DNA from: Leptobrachium leishanense
Taxonomy: Eukaryota > Chordata > Amphibia > Anura > Megophryidae
Direction: 5' to 3'
DNA length: 64,000 bases
Assembly: GCA_009667805.1 (NCBI GenBank)
Contig: CM019063.1
Location: 193,048,954-193,112,953, forward strand
Every line of letters begins with the position of its first letter. Position 1 is the stretch's first letter. Made by a program: the position numbers and the translations under genes. This document shows positions 12,207-22,705 of this stretch, piece by piece. Below the pieces are notes generated by a model. It saw nothing but the letters and a program-made list of their open reading frames with translations. It was not told the origin of the DNA and did not search any database.

Positions 12207-12670
12207 TTGTTGCAATAATTAGAGAAGGAGATTGCACTCATGATTATAAGGTATCATGCTTATACATAAAAGTAACATAGTATGGATGTTAGGTTGCCAA
12301 CAAATATGAGTAATAGTGTATAACCAGTGGTGTGAATGGTACTTTCACTAGGTTATCTATTAGACCTTGATAGGATTCAAATTATAATTATCGATATATA
12401 CGTAAATTTGACACACACCTGATGTAAGATACAACAGATTAAACTGTATTATAGAGATTGGTAGCCACCCACACACCGATTGGGAATTATTAATTGGAGC
12501 AGACAAAATAACGTATTTATATGTCAATTTGATCGTGCAACACGTACTACAATTAGACTAGTCCTTTATAGAACAGCTCCAATAATTCTTTAGAAATAGA
12601 GAATGATTCTCAATATTGTTAGGTTGAAATCTTGACCATAAAGAAATCCGGTATAACTGTATACATGTAA

Positions 12671-13385
12671 CGACGTAACACTCGATATGAGGTATGGAGG
12701 TCAAGTTTTCATATAGAAATTTAGGGACCATCCACACACCAAGCGGAAGTTAGCTTGAGAGTCAGACAAAATAACGTGTGTGTTAACCACAAAAACTGCC
12801 ACACTCCAAGTGGAGGATTTGATAAGACTGAGAAGGATGGTATTAGTGTAGAGTCATGCTCTAATAATCGGCACTCGCTTGTAGCCTTAGTTGGGTTATT
12901 ATTACGAGCATATATAAATACAGAAAAATTAAATCGATGAAAGCCCAGTACTGTATGAATAAGGGGGTTAGATTCGCATATGGAATAGCCACACACCAAG
13001 TGGAGAATATTGAAAGCTAGAGAAATATAACATTAGTATAAACTTAACAGGCACTCGATGTGGGGTATGGAGGTCAAGTTTTCATATAGAATATTTAGGA
13101 CCATCCACACGCCGAGCGGAAGTTAGCTTGAGAGTCAGACAAAATAACGTGTGTGTTTACCACAAAACAGCCACACTCCAAGTGGAGGATTTGTTAAGAC
13201 TGAGAAGGTTGGTATTAGCGTAAAGTCATGCTCTAATAATCGTCACTCGCTTGTAGCCTTGGTTGGGTTATTTTACGAGCATATATAAATACAGAAAAAT
13301 TTAATCGATGAAAGCCCGGTGCTGTATGAATAGGGGGGCTAGATACGCATATGAAAATCAATCATCAATAACATAATAGGTGGAA
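12671..13385. repeat. Tandem duplication of about 380 bp
   Basis: Sequence from about 12671 (CACTCGATATGAGGTATGG) recurs from about 13050 (CACTCGATGTGGGGTATGG) with small substitutions and indels. Each copy holds motifs such as CCACACACCAAGCGGAAG and CCACACTCCAAGTGGAGG. Single related motifs occur at about 12470, 12985, 13850 and 13940, so the interior of the element seems to have grown from a shorter repeat. Confidence 0.8.
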
Positions 13386-14158
13386 ATCACTCATTTGCAT
13401 ATGCCGAATAACCACAAAACAAGTGGAGAATATTGAAAGCTAGAGAATTATAACATTAGCATAAACTTATATATACTTAACATAGATAACAAGCAGCACT
13501 ATATTGTGTATATAACCTTAAATAGGTTTGGATTGCAAACATACATGTATGTAAAAAGGCACATCGGTAATTGCCCAGTGTTAGATATATAAAGCACAAT
13601 TCTCATATAGAAGTTAGACACTAGTTTTTCGAGTGAGTATTGATTATAATAATAATTATCGCGACCACGTACCAAATGACTAAAGTAAATAGTGGCAGCG
13701 TGTAATCATTCAAAATTTGCTGGATCAGCATCAAACACTAGATAATATGTTAAACCTTGATATGTCTAGAGTTGCAATCATATATATAGTGGTTTGTATA
13801 GCAACAATCATATGATGATGAGTGCATGAAGCTATGCTCAGCGTTGACCACACACCAGGTGGAAATTATTTTAGAATTCGAGGGAGGTAGGGCAGCAATT
13901 GCCCAGTCATTCAATGCTTAAAGCTGTATTCGACGCCGACCACACTCCAAGTGGAAGTTATTATCACAGTAGAGCCTGGCGTATAAATAAAGGCATTGAG
14001 AGCATAGTGGTTACTTGAAAAATATATATGAAGTATGAACAGATTAAGCTCTAGACCCAAAGGAGCTGTGGCCACTAGTCCATAGTGTTAAGAGTCATCG
14101 ATTATAGAAAAATTGTGAAGCAGTTAAAAATGGGTAAAGACCCATCAGTGTTGTACCG

Positions 14159-14208
14159 CGCTCAACGTACGTTTCGCCACTTCAGGTCATGTGGCTTCGT
14201 CAGGAGCG
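14159..14208 (-). ncRNA. Hammerhead-ribozyme-like motif (type I layout)
   Basis: On the minus strand: stem I CGCUC, core CUGACGA, one extra A, stem II GCCAC/GUGGC with a ten-base loop, GAAA, the self-complementary stem III ACGUACGU, then U (giving a GUU cleavage triplet), then stem I partner GAGCG. All three stems form by Watson-Crick pairs. The departure from the textbook core is the extra A between A9 and stem II, which is also present in the motif at 15984-16046. Predicted cleavage lies between 14164 and 14163. Activity is untested. Confidence 0.65.
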
Positions 14209-14213
14209 TTGAT

Positions 14214-14502
14214 TCTGGGCTAGTTTACAGCATTGGCTACATGCTATCCATTACCAATTGGCAGTCCTGATTCATATTATATCACATAGATTTATGTATT
14301 TGGTATAATTAGGTCCATAGTGTTACAATTACTGTTTGTTTTCACACGTGACAACCTGTTTTTGTTTTAATAATTGTTTATCTATTTGATTATTTGGCAA
14401 TGTCCATTAATAAAGTTTATATATTCTTTATCCCAACTTCTCTAGGGGTTCTTTGATGGTGGTTTTCCACTTATCATTTGCACCCCTTTTTTTCAATTTT
14501 CA
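14214..14502 (-). repeat. Right arm of 289-bp inverted repeat
   Basis: Inverted partner of 11918-12206; its outer end CAATTTTCA abuts the 16-bp duplication CGAGTTTACAGTGAAA. Confidence 0.9.
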
Positions 14503-14518
14503 CGAGTTTACAGTGAAA

Positions 14519-15327
14519 CCTAGAAATTCGATGGATTGTGTCGTGTAAGGGCCGATTTCCTGTAATTTATTAGGATACCCAGATTGGATAGCAGATTGAT
14601 TGTCCAATCATTGTGAATTATCAAGGAATGTCGATCCTTCGCCAGAAGGAGAATGTCGTCCAGATAAATTACCAGACGCACTCCCTTGCTGCGGAGGAAC
14701 GACACCACTGGTTTCATTAACTTGGTGAAACACCTGGGGGGCGGATGAAAGGCCGAAAGGTAGGGACTTGAACCTCCAAAAGGAGCCCTCCCAAACAAAC
14801 TGAAGGAAGTCCCTGCTTGCGATGTGTATCGGGTTTGTCAAATAAGCATCTTTTAGGTCTATTTTGACCAACCAATCTTGCAGAGATAAAACTCCTTTTA
14901 ATGATGGAACGCCTTCCATTTTGAAATAATTGTACACAACGTACTCGTTTAGGTGTTTTAAATTGATTGCTCGACAAAAGTCCCCATCTTTCTTTTTTAT
15001 AAGGAATATATTGCTCAGGAATATCCCCTTGGGAGGTATGACCTCCTCTATCGCATTTTTCTTGAGGAGATTTTTTACTTCTAGTGAAGTAATGGCTTTG
15101 TCTTTTTTGGACATAACCATAATTCCTGGATGTATAGTTTGTATGGGGTGTGAGGTGAATTCTACCTTGAAACCCCTTACTGTCTGTAGAACCCATGGAT
15201 CTACCGTGATCATCTGCCAGTATTGGAAAAAATTTAATATCCTGCCCCCCACCTTGTCTGTGAAAGAATGTTGGTGTGAAATTATACTCACCAAAAGATC
15301 CCGATCTTCTCGAACCTCTGTAACCAC
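14519..15327 (-). pseudogene. DIRS reverse transcriptase, frameshifted
   Basis: On the minus strand an upstream frame holds the N-terminal RT motifs: IFLIKKKDGDFCRAINLKHL, then WLVKIDLKDAYL (first catalytic Asp) and RFKSLPFGLSSAPQVF. A frameshift near 14700 moves the catalytic YLDDILLLAK box into another frame (14520-14798). The arrangement matches the DIRS RT at 31560-32290. The product would have copied DIRS RNA into DNA; the frameshift makes this copy inactive. Confidence 0.8.
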
Positions 15328-15901
15328 GTTGACGGTGAAATCTGGTCCTTTGCGGGAAAAGAGGTGGAGTTTTTTGGGGCCTCATGATAAGAGGACTTAA
15401 AGGAGCCTCTTGAGGTGGAGTAAGGGTTGCGGCCGGGAAACAACCCCTGCTTTTCCCGGCCCTGTCGAAAACCCTATTCGGGAAAGCCTTCCTGATGTTA
15501 GCCTTCACCTTACTTATCATTGAGAAGGACCCTGTATATTCAGTCATATCTTTAAAGATGCCATCTCCGAATAATAAACCCTCAGCACTGGGACTAGGCT
15601 CATTGTGCGCTAAGGTTGCCACCTTAGAATCTATCTTGAGGAGAATTGAGCATCTCCTTTCACTTGATAAAGCTGTGTTTATGTTGCCAAAAACACAGAC
15701 CAGTCTCTGCACCCAGCCCCTGTATTCAAACAGGTCTGTTTTTTTATTAGTAAGGAGAGTCCTCTCAATTGAATCCATTAGTTTTGCAAATGGACCTAAA
15801 AAATCAAACAGTTTGTCGTGGCACACCTTTAAGGTGGCCTCAACTCCCCTTTTCTGGGACCAATTTGACTCCTGAAGGATGTCAATAATCTTCAGATCTA
15901 A

Positions 15902-16682
15902 AAATAGAAAAAAGGTAGGCGCAACAGTAAGTGATTATGCGGGATAGATTATGCGGGTCATTGTGATTATGCGGGTCATTTTTATTGCTGCTGCTGAGGA
16001 AGCCGTACAGTCTATTTAGACTCAGGCGAAACGCGTTCAGCTCAATTTTTATTTCATTATATGAATATGAATATATTAAAAATACATTTTTAATTCCACT
16101 TATTTTATTTATTTATTTTTTATTTTTATTTTTATCCCCATTCATTTTTTAACCTACCAATTGGTTCTTACTACAATTTGGCTTCCACTGCATGCTGCCA
16201 CTCGGATCCATTGGGGCTTTCATTAAGGTCTGTGCCCATCAAAACAACCTTTGGGCTTCTCTATTTGAGCCCTGGTGGCTCTTGAACACGTGAGTGGTCT
16301 GACTTTCTGTAACTAATATTGCAAGGTTTTACGGTATCACCCGATGTTGGCATTTTCTCTCCTTTCTCCATATCCGTTGAGAATCAACATCTGCACATAC
16401 TCCTTGAAAACCTCCGTCTACTGAAGTGGCCAGTGGGAGGGCCTATCTAAATTCTACCCACGGGCGAATATTGCCAGAGCCGGGTGAGGCTCTCTTTAGC
16501 GTGAGTGAGAGCCACTATACTTCCAAATCATATATTTGTATATTAGCAATATTGTACTATGTGTGTTTTCTTTTTGAGGTATTGATCCTCCTTCAATTGA
16601 AGAAGCCTGTTACTTATTGGGTAACTAATTTTTTCATACCTACTTGCACTGGGAAGCGCCGTACCCTTCTTCTTTTTTCTAT
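15902..16682 (+). mobile_element. 781-bp retroposon with hammerhead-like motif inserted in DIRS gag
   Basis: Flanked by an exact 16-bp duplication TAATCTTCAGATCTAA (15886-15901 and 16683-16698). The ends are loosely inverted: left AAATAGAAAAAAGGTAGGCGC, and right reverse-complemented ATAGAAAAAAGAAG followed by GGGTACGGCGC. A hammerhead-like fold occurs at 15984-16046. There is no ORF of note. It is probably a short non-autonomous relative of Penelope-like elements, by analogy with their hammerhead-bearing terminal repeats; that attribution is tentative. Confidence 0.65.
15984..16046 (+). ncRNA. Hammerhead-ribozyme-like motif
   Basis: Plus strand: stem I AUUG and GCUG, core CUGAGGA, one extra A, stem II GCC/GGC extended by an inner AGUCU/AGACU helix with an AUUU loop, GAAA, stem III ACGCGU, U (cleavage triplet GUU), then stem I partners CAGC and CAAU. 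Two stem I helices flank an internal loop, as expected for natural type I hammerheads with tertiary contacts. It shares the extra A after the core with the motif at 14159-14208. Predicted cleavage follows 16037. Confidence 0.65.
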
Positions 16683-17660
16683 TAATCTTCAGATCTAACT
16701 CCGATACATAATTAAGCTTATTTGCCAAAGTTGGGCTCAAATTATTTCTCGTTTTCTTATCCATTGGCATACGGATGCACTGTTCTATATAACGTGCCAC
16801 ATGCTCTATAGGGGACCATTCCACTGATCGTGGATGTTTTAATTGCTCTGGCACAAACATAGAATTACCAAGAGCATCTACCAGATCAATAGCCGTTTTT
16901 TTAGAATCAGTGGAATCGGGTGAGGAAAACGAATCTGACGCCTCAGGAGAGGAGACCGGGTCGTAATCAGGGTCAGAGGAGCTCACTTCAAAATCAGACA
17001 TTTCCTCCTCGCTAGAATATTCCAAGGAGCTGTCAGTATCTTTTGCGCATCTAGCGCGCTTCCACTTTCTTTTGGCGGCCGTAGTTAATTGGCTCCTTTT
17101 TTTAGCTACAGTGGTGTGCTGTGGGGATTCATTTCGAGTACGGGTATGCGTACGTTTCTTATGAGCGATATTTTTTGGGAGTTGCTCTTCTCCCTCTTTT
17201 GAAGTCCCAGGGACCTCATTATCATGGCTTGGGTCAATGGAAAAAAAATTATCTGAAGCTGGGGAAATTATAGCTGAACGTCTGGCTAGTGATTCTCTAG
17301 CACTCTAACCATGGTAGGCTCCAAATTTGAGGAAAAAACCGACAGAGCTGCCATAAGGGCATCTGCTGGATTATTTGCATGGGGCATAGGAAAAAGGACA
17401 CTCGGGGTAGTTGGCAGGGTCGGGATAGCCATAATCCGCTATGTTGACCTTGCCGTATCAAAAACCGCCACTGCTCATCTGAGGTAAATGCCCGCAACGC
17501 ACTGCGCATGCGCAAGCCGCCGCAGAGTGACCTCAGGCACTAATGGCGCGAAGCCACGCCTCTTCCCTGTGACGGAGCTGCGGGGAGGCGCTGACAAAAA
17601 CCTGATAGTAACCGCTGGGCAGACAGAGTCGTCTCCCCGGAGGAAAAACCAAGATGGGGA

Positions 17661-18093
17661 AACAAATAATAAATAAACAGAGCCGTGTAAAAATATCAGC
17701 CTAAGATGGAGAACAAAGTTCCCTCACTCAAAAATTTCAATAAAATAAAATATGCTACTATCACAATATGTGTGTGTGTAAAGATATGAAATGCACAATT
17801 ACAATAAATGTAAAATACCTAAAACTGTAAACAATTTTACTATCGAGTTTGCTGCCAATGCTCATCTTATCTCGGCGAGCAGCAAAGAAAAGAGGAGTGG
17901 CCAAGGGTTACCAGGGAATTTACGGAGTGGTCTGCTTGATGATTGGTCAACACAGATCTGGACTATACCATTAACTGTTACTGTTATATGTTGTTTAAAC
18001 TGTACTTTTTTCTCTCAAAATACTTTTATTGTTTGTATTTGAGAGATTTCTTTGCCTCTATCGGCTAAAGTAAAGAAAAGATAGCATAAACTA
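17661..18093. other. AT-rich spacer
   Basis: No recognisable gene or element between the DIRS edge and the CR1 fragment. A short TG run occurs at 17769-17778. Confidence 0.4.
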
Positions 18094-18477
18094 AAAAAAT
18101 GGTCGGAGCTGTGGCAATTGAGTTTTAATGTGGATAAATGCAAGATAATGCACCTGGGGTGTAAAAACCCAAGGGCTGAATATAGAATATTTGATACAGT
18201 CATAACCTCAACATCTGAGGAAAGGGATTTAGGGGTTATTATTGCAGAGGATCTAAGGGTAAGTAGTCAATGTAATAGAGCAGCAGGAAATGCTAGCAGA
18301 ATGCTTGGTTGTGTAGGGAGAGGTATTAGCAGTAGGAAAAGGGAAGTGCTCATGCCACTGTACAGAGCACTGGTGAGACCTCACTTGGAGTACTGTGTGC
18401 AGTACTGGAGACCCTATCTCCAGAAGGATATAGACATCTTAGAGAGAGTTCAGAGAAGGGCTACTAAAATGGTGTTG
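18094..18477 (+). mobile_element. CR1 LINE fragment (RT C-terminal part)
   Basis: Encodes MSFNVDKCKIMHLG and, further on, EERDLGVIIAEDLRVS and the RKREVLMPLYRALVRPHLEYC segment of a CR1 reverse transcriptase, open for more than 110 codons. It is truncated at its 3' side by the palindromic sequence beginning at 18483. It preserves the empty target site of the hAT element at 664-5636. Confidence 0.8.
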
Positions 18478-18482
18478 GCGGT

Positions 18483-18595
18483 ATATTGCTGTGGATCCTG
18501 TAAAGGATCCACAGCAATAGACCTCTAACGGTAAAGGCATGGAGTATGAATGTACACAGAATTCCTGTGTACGTTCATACTCCCTGCGTTTACCG
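18483..18595. repeat. Two consecutive hairpins
   Basis: At 18483-18516 ATTGCTGTGGATCC pairs perfectly with GGATCCACAGCAAT around TGTAAA. At 18527-18595 CGGTAAA and GGAGTATGAA pair with TTCATACTCC and TTTACCG around CACAGAATTCCTGTG. Direct repeats of TTCTATTGCTGTGGTGCTC follow at about 18600 and 18655. It looks like a fold-back DNA element of unknown family. Confidence 0.7.
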
Positions 18596-18679
18596 TGAGT
18601 TCTATTGCTGTGGTGCTCCGATATGCTCATCACAGTGCACATTACTGTGAGTTCTATTGCTGTGGTGCTCTGTGATATG

Positions 18680-21290
18680 CTTAACCAGTGGAGTAATCTA
18701 ATTATACTTTTTTTTATATTCAAAATGTTTTATTTTGAAAAGCTAGCAGTGTTACAACAGAAACAAAAACAATGCAGTCACAAAACACATAACAGGGTCA
18801 GTACTCACACAGGATTAAGACCGCAGAAGTACATCAATAATGTGAGCAGGAAAAGCTAGAAATCTATGAAACAGACAAATAACAATAATGCGGATATGCT
18901 TGCAGAGGTAGGCATCAGTTAGGGACGGGGAGGGAGAGAACATCTGTGAAAAAAAAAAGGAGGAGGGACACGGCTTTTTCAGCAGAATCCTCCATAGTTT
19001 TCCCCATAGTTGGGGTCCCTCTGCAGCTGGCCATCGGGTGGCTAAGTCTAGAACCCGTTCTATCCCCCCTCCAGACCACAGACTCAGGATTTAGCGGCTG
19101 ATTCCTGGCTAGTGGTCTCTGTGGCAGCCATCATGTGACCTACCTCGTGGCCTGGAGCCTTTCCCGGGATCTTGCGAGACCGCGGCTTGCGCGTGTTTGC
19201 AGGCGAGCGGCTGAGCTTCATGCCAGAGGCCGCTCTAAAAAAGCACTCGGAGGGGCCTGGCCTGGGGCCGTGGGCAGACGGCAGGAGACCGATGTGTCAG
19301 GTATTTTCATAGAAAAACAAAATGGATGCCTGTAGGCATCTTGTTTAATCGTATATCCATATTTTTATATGATACAAGTTTTATTCTCAACTCTCACCTA
19401 CTTCTAGAATGAACTTACATAGATTTTTTTTAGAAACGATTTCATTTGAAGGTAAATGTATTAAGACGGGAATATAAGAGTTATGTATGTGTTTAAAAAT
19501 ATAATCGCTAGATATAAAGTGTCTTTATTTGATATATTGTATAGACTAAGTGCTAAGACATGTCATAGACAAAATGTATAGGTCTGTTTTAAAGAGTCCT
19601 TAAATAAAAGATATTTTCTTTTCGGGTATAGAAACACACTTATGTTAAAATATATATGCACAAATATATCTATGTAACAATAAATAGCTATGCACAAAAA
19701 TATATAATCAATATATATTCTATATAGTAGCACAGTAGTGCTGGAATAGTAACTCCAATATATTTTGTAGAGTATAACTATAGAACAGTATAATTACTGA
19801 AGGGTTAGAAATAAGATTCTGTTTGTTTTAGAAGGAATGTCTGTTAGCTGATTAGGAGTAACTCAGAGAAACCTTGAAAAGGATAGAGAGAAGAGATCTT
19901 AAATATTAATTTGACAACCACAGACATATTGTCTGGAGTGAATATGAGAGTTCTTTGTTTAATACAGATAAGAGAGATTGACCTATGATCTCCTTCTATT
20001 AATTCAGAAATAGTAGAATTAAAAATATTACTAATTAATTTGAAAATCAACACTGCCATCTAGTGGTGTATTATGAGTTGGCAGTTTTATGGAATTTTCA
20101 TAGGTTAACATTGAGAAAGAGAAATATGCTAAGTAGATAAGTGACATTATTTACTCTATAACTGTGAATACAGAACATGTAGAGATCATTCATTATGCAT
20201 TACACTTCATTCCAACTCAGACCACACACCCTCTCGGGACTTCAAAATTTTATTTCTTACTCTCATGCATTCACTCTCTCAAATTATCCTACGAGTTATG
20301 CTCAAGGAGAAAATTCAGACACAAAGAAACTAAGATGCAAACAGATTTATAATATTTTATAATATCTCACATATTCTCACAAACTCTCCAATTAATTCAT
20401 TACATCCACTGATAACTAAGAAGGTTGCAGAAATGCTTGAATCCAGAATTTGGAACAGGTAATGTATGGAAAGCAAATTTAGTAGAATTAATTACAGATA
20501 TATATATACAAGTGTGTATCTTGCAATGAATATAGACTGAGATTTATTTCAGATATCGTTAGATCGTGACCTTTGAAATATTTCTAACCTGCAGTATAGA
20601 AATATAAGAAGCGTCTGATGACAAGGATATTTCTCCTAATTTATTTGTTGCAGTATATCCATATATATATATATATATATATAGAAATTGGAAGAGCTAT
20701 TGTGATTGAGTTACTAAGTAGGGATATTATAACCTAGAACTTAAAAAGCAGAAGATTAGAAGCTTAATTCTCGTTATTAGGGGAGGATTCACTAAATAAG
20801 TTTTTTTTACTTATGTTTCTAAAAATAGAATAAGTGATAGCTCATCTTTTGTAGATCCAGGTAGCACAAGGAGATATACATATATGTCTACAAGATATTG
20901 TTTTAAATATTGGTTTGCTGGGAAATACATGTTAATTGTTTTATTTAAGCAGGATGTTTATTAAATTGAACTAACCATCTATGTTAGCTACTAACTGGTT
21001 AAAGTAAATGGTATTAACCATACATGCAGTTACTAACATATTCTAATTGAAGCTAGAAATCTGTGTGCTGATGGATGATGTTGTTGTGTATATATCCTTG
21101 ATTGTTGTGAGATAAATCAATTTGTATACATAATAAATATATATATTTTTATCTAGTTACTTGTAGTCATGTTTTTTAAAACAAAGCATATACAATTGAA
21201 AACAAACTTAGGAGACCTGAGAAATACAAACGAGATAAATTTGTTGTTGTTTATATCTCGTATAAGTTTCTTATCTGATTAATATCTCCA
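18680..21290. other. AT-rich intergenic DNA, no genes seen
   Basis: A GC-rich island at about 19020-19300 (CTTGCGAGACCGCGG, then AGGCGAGCGGCTGAGCTTCATGCC) resembles the fold-back GC cores at 814-938 and 53294-53437. The rest is AT-rich with a perfect (TA)n run at about 20662-20682. No reading frame has any recognisable product. Confidence 0.5.
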
Positions 21291-21295
21291 ACAGA

Positions 21296-21695
21296 TGGGA
21301 CCACGTGAGCTGGGGGCAATATATATAAAATGTGAGCTGGGGTAATATATCCATGTGAGCTGGGGCCAATATATATCCATGTGAGCTGGGGGCACTATAT
21401 ATATCCATGTGAGCTGTGGCACTATATATATATCCATGTGTGAGCTGACCTGGGGCACTATATATCCATGTGAGCTGGGGCACTATATATATCCATGTGT
21501 GAGCTGGGCTGGGGCAATATATATATCCATGTGTGAGCTGGGCTGGGGCAATATATATCCATGTGTGAGCTGGGCTGGGGCAATATATATATCCATGTGT
21601 GAGCTGGGACAATACATATATATCCATGTGTGAGCTGGACTGGGGCAATATACATCCATGTGAGCTGGGGGCAATATATTACATGTAAGCTGGGA
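21296..21695. repeat. Second locus of the GAGCTGGGGCAATATATCCAT minisatellite
   Basis: About eleven to twelve units of 30-44 bp with GTGAGCTGGGGCAATATATATCCAT cores (written here as two overlapping motifs, GTGAGCTGGGGCAATA and TATATCCATGTG). They differ from the 1012-5510 array by CATGTGTGAGCTGGGCTGGGG expansions. Same strand as the first locus. Flanked at 21696-21890 by a roughly 140-bp tandem duplication carrying CCCTGGGCCCC and AAAGGGTTCGCAGGGCT. Confidence 0.85.
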
Positions 21696-21962
21696 GGGGG
21701 TACCCTGGGCCCCTGGTATGTAAAGGGTTCGCAGGGCTGCGCAGATGGGATGCAACGTGTCCTGCCAGCATGGAAAGAGTGCACTGTGCAGCCTGCACCT
21801 GGGTTACCCTACACTGCATAGCTTCAAGGGGTATGTGCTGGGAGGGGGCACCCTGGGCCCCTTATATAGAAAGGGTTCGCAGGGCTCATGAGCCACATGA
21901 GGACAGACCCTGTGCAATGTTTTTGGGAGAGTGAGTGTAACAAGCACAGCTTGCGATTAGGC

Positions 21963-22256
21963 CAGGGACGTGCAGTCAGGGGTGTCAGTCCTCGTCAGTC
22001 GTGGGGGGGGGCAGGCAGGCAGAGCTCAGCAGTTAGCATGTGTGACTATGTGTGTGTTGCTGGGGGTGTGTGGCCTCAACTACTGACACTGTCTGACTCT
22101 GTCTGAGTCATGCATACCCAGTGGTCAGAATATGTGGTCAGTGGTCAGAATATGTGGGGGAGCTGGATGCTGATTTTTGGTGGGGGGGGCAAGGTTTAAC
22201 CTAGGTGGGCAATTTCCCCCCCCCCTTCCCCCCTGTAGAGACGCCTCTGCACGTGA
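21963..22256. mobile_element. Possible small hAT-like element
   Basis: The left part reads CAGGGACGTGCAGTCAGGGG and the right end reverse-complements to GTCACGTGCAGAGGCGTCTC, giving imperfect inverted ends around ACGTGCAG. The inside has G/C runs and duplicated GTCAGAATATGTGG. No clear target duplication. Confidence 0.35.
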
Positions 22257-22382
22257 CTGACTACTTGTCCATTGTGTGCAGAAGAGAGACAGACTGCGCA
22301 GCTGGAGGTGGGAACCCGGATGCAGGATGCCTGCAGGTAATGTATTTGTAAAAAATAGAGATATGTTCATACTACTGATCTA

Positions 22383-22705
22383 TAGAGTGGCAATTTCACC
22401 ATCATGCTATATACTGAGTCAGTATATATATATCATGAAGGTGAAATTGCCACTGCCGCGATATTTGATATGAACTATCAAATGGATATCAACTTCAATA
22501 GTTACTTGATATCCATGTGATAGTTCATTAAAAATAGTGCCCTCTATTGGTCAGTATTGTTAGTGCATGCTCTTAGAACTGTAAAAAAAAAAACCCGAAC
22601 TTTACTTTAAAGTAAGAATTGTAATAGCGCCCTTTATTGGTCAGTATTGTAAGTGCATGCTCTTAGAACAGTAAAAACCAAAATGCGAACTTTACTTTAT
22701 AAATA
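22383..22705. repeat. Hairpins plus an 80-90 bp tandem repeat
   Basis: AGTGGCAATTTCACC (about 22386) pairs with GGTGAAATTGCCACT (about 22440). TGAACTATCAAATGGATATCAA pairs imperfectly with TTGATATCCATGTGATAGTTCA by 22527. Then a unit starting TAGTGCCCTCTATTGGTCAG recurs as TAGCGCCCTTTATTGGTCAG, both continuing through GTGCATGCTCTTAGAAC and GCGAACTTTACTTT or CCGAACTTTACTTT. Confidence 0.75.

Larger units (their letters stand above)
11818..14502 (-). mobile_element. Retroposon with 289-bp inverted repeats and a hammerhead-like motif (Penelope-like?)
   Basis: A 2,685-bp insertion in the DIRS RT gene, flanked by an exact 16-bp duplication CGAGTTTACAGTGAAA (11802-11817 and 14503-14518). It contains a 289-bp inverted repeat (11918-12206 and 14214-14502) with only two differences that I can see. 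A hammerhead-like fold lies just inside the right repeat on the minus strand. The interior has no ORF but has tandem duplications and recurring CCACACACCAAGTGGA motifs. Variable-length duplications, terminal repeats that can be inverted, and hammerhead ribozymes are known for Penelope-like elements; this assignment is inference because no RT or GIY-YIG domain is present. Confidence 0.6.
15330..17025 (-). pseudogene. DIRS Gag-like protein, interrupted by an insertion
   Basis: The minus-strand reading starts around MEYSSEEEMSDFEVSSSDPD (17025), a very acidic Ser-rich N-terminus, and runs to SELDLKI at the insertion point (16699). After removal of 15902-16682 it continues IDILQESNWSQ and through RLVCVFGNINTALSSERRCS to an Arg/Gly-rich tail (RQRGYRGSRRSGSFGEY). 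The other DIRS copy has the same order: acidic region, LLKVDSGLVDLA segment, then Arg/Gly-rich end. It is presumably the nucleic-acid-binding structural protein; I do not recognise a named fold. Confidence 0.7.
11542..17660 (-). mobile_element. DIRS-type retrotransposon (second copy), truncated and twice interrupted
   Basis: On the minus strand this stretch holds a Gag-like region (about 17025-15330), reverse transcriptase (about 15330-14519) and its continuation into RT/RNase H (11801-11542). It is homologous to the DIRS element at 29207-39730, for example in the Gag segment around SSERRCSILLKIDSKVATLA. The tyrosine recombinase and right end are absent; the element stops where the CR1 tail begins. 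Two foreign elements at 11818-14502 and 15902-16682 interrupt it, each flanked by a 16-bp duplication, and removing them restores the reading. The left edge near 17660 is approximate. Confidence 0.8.
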
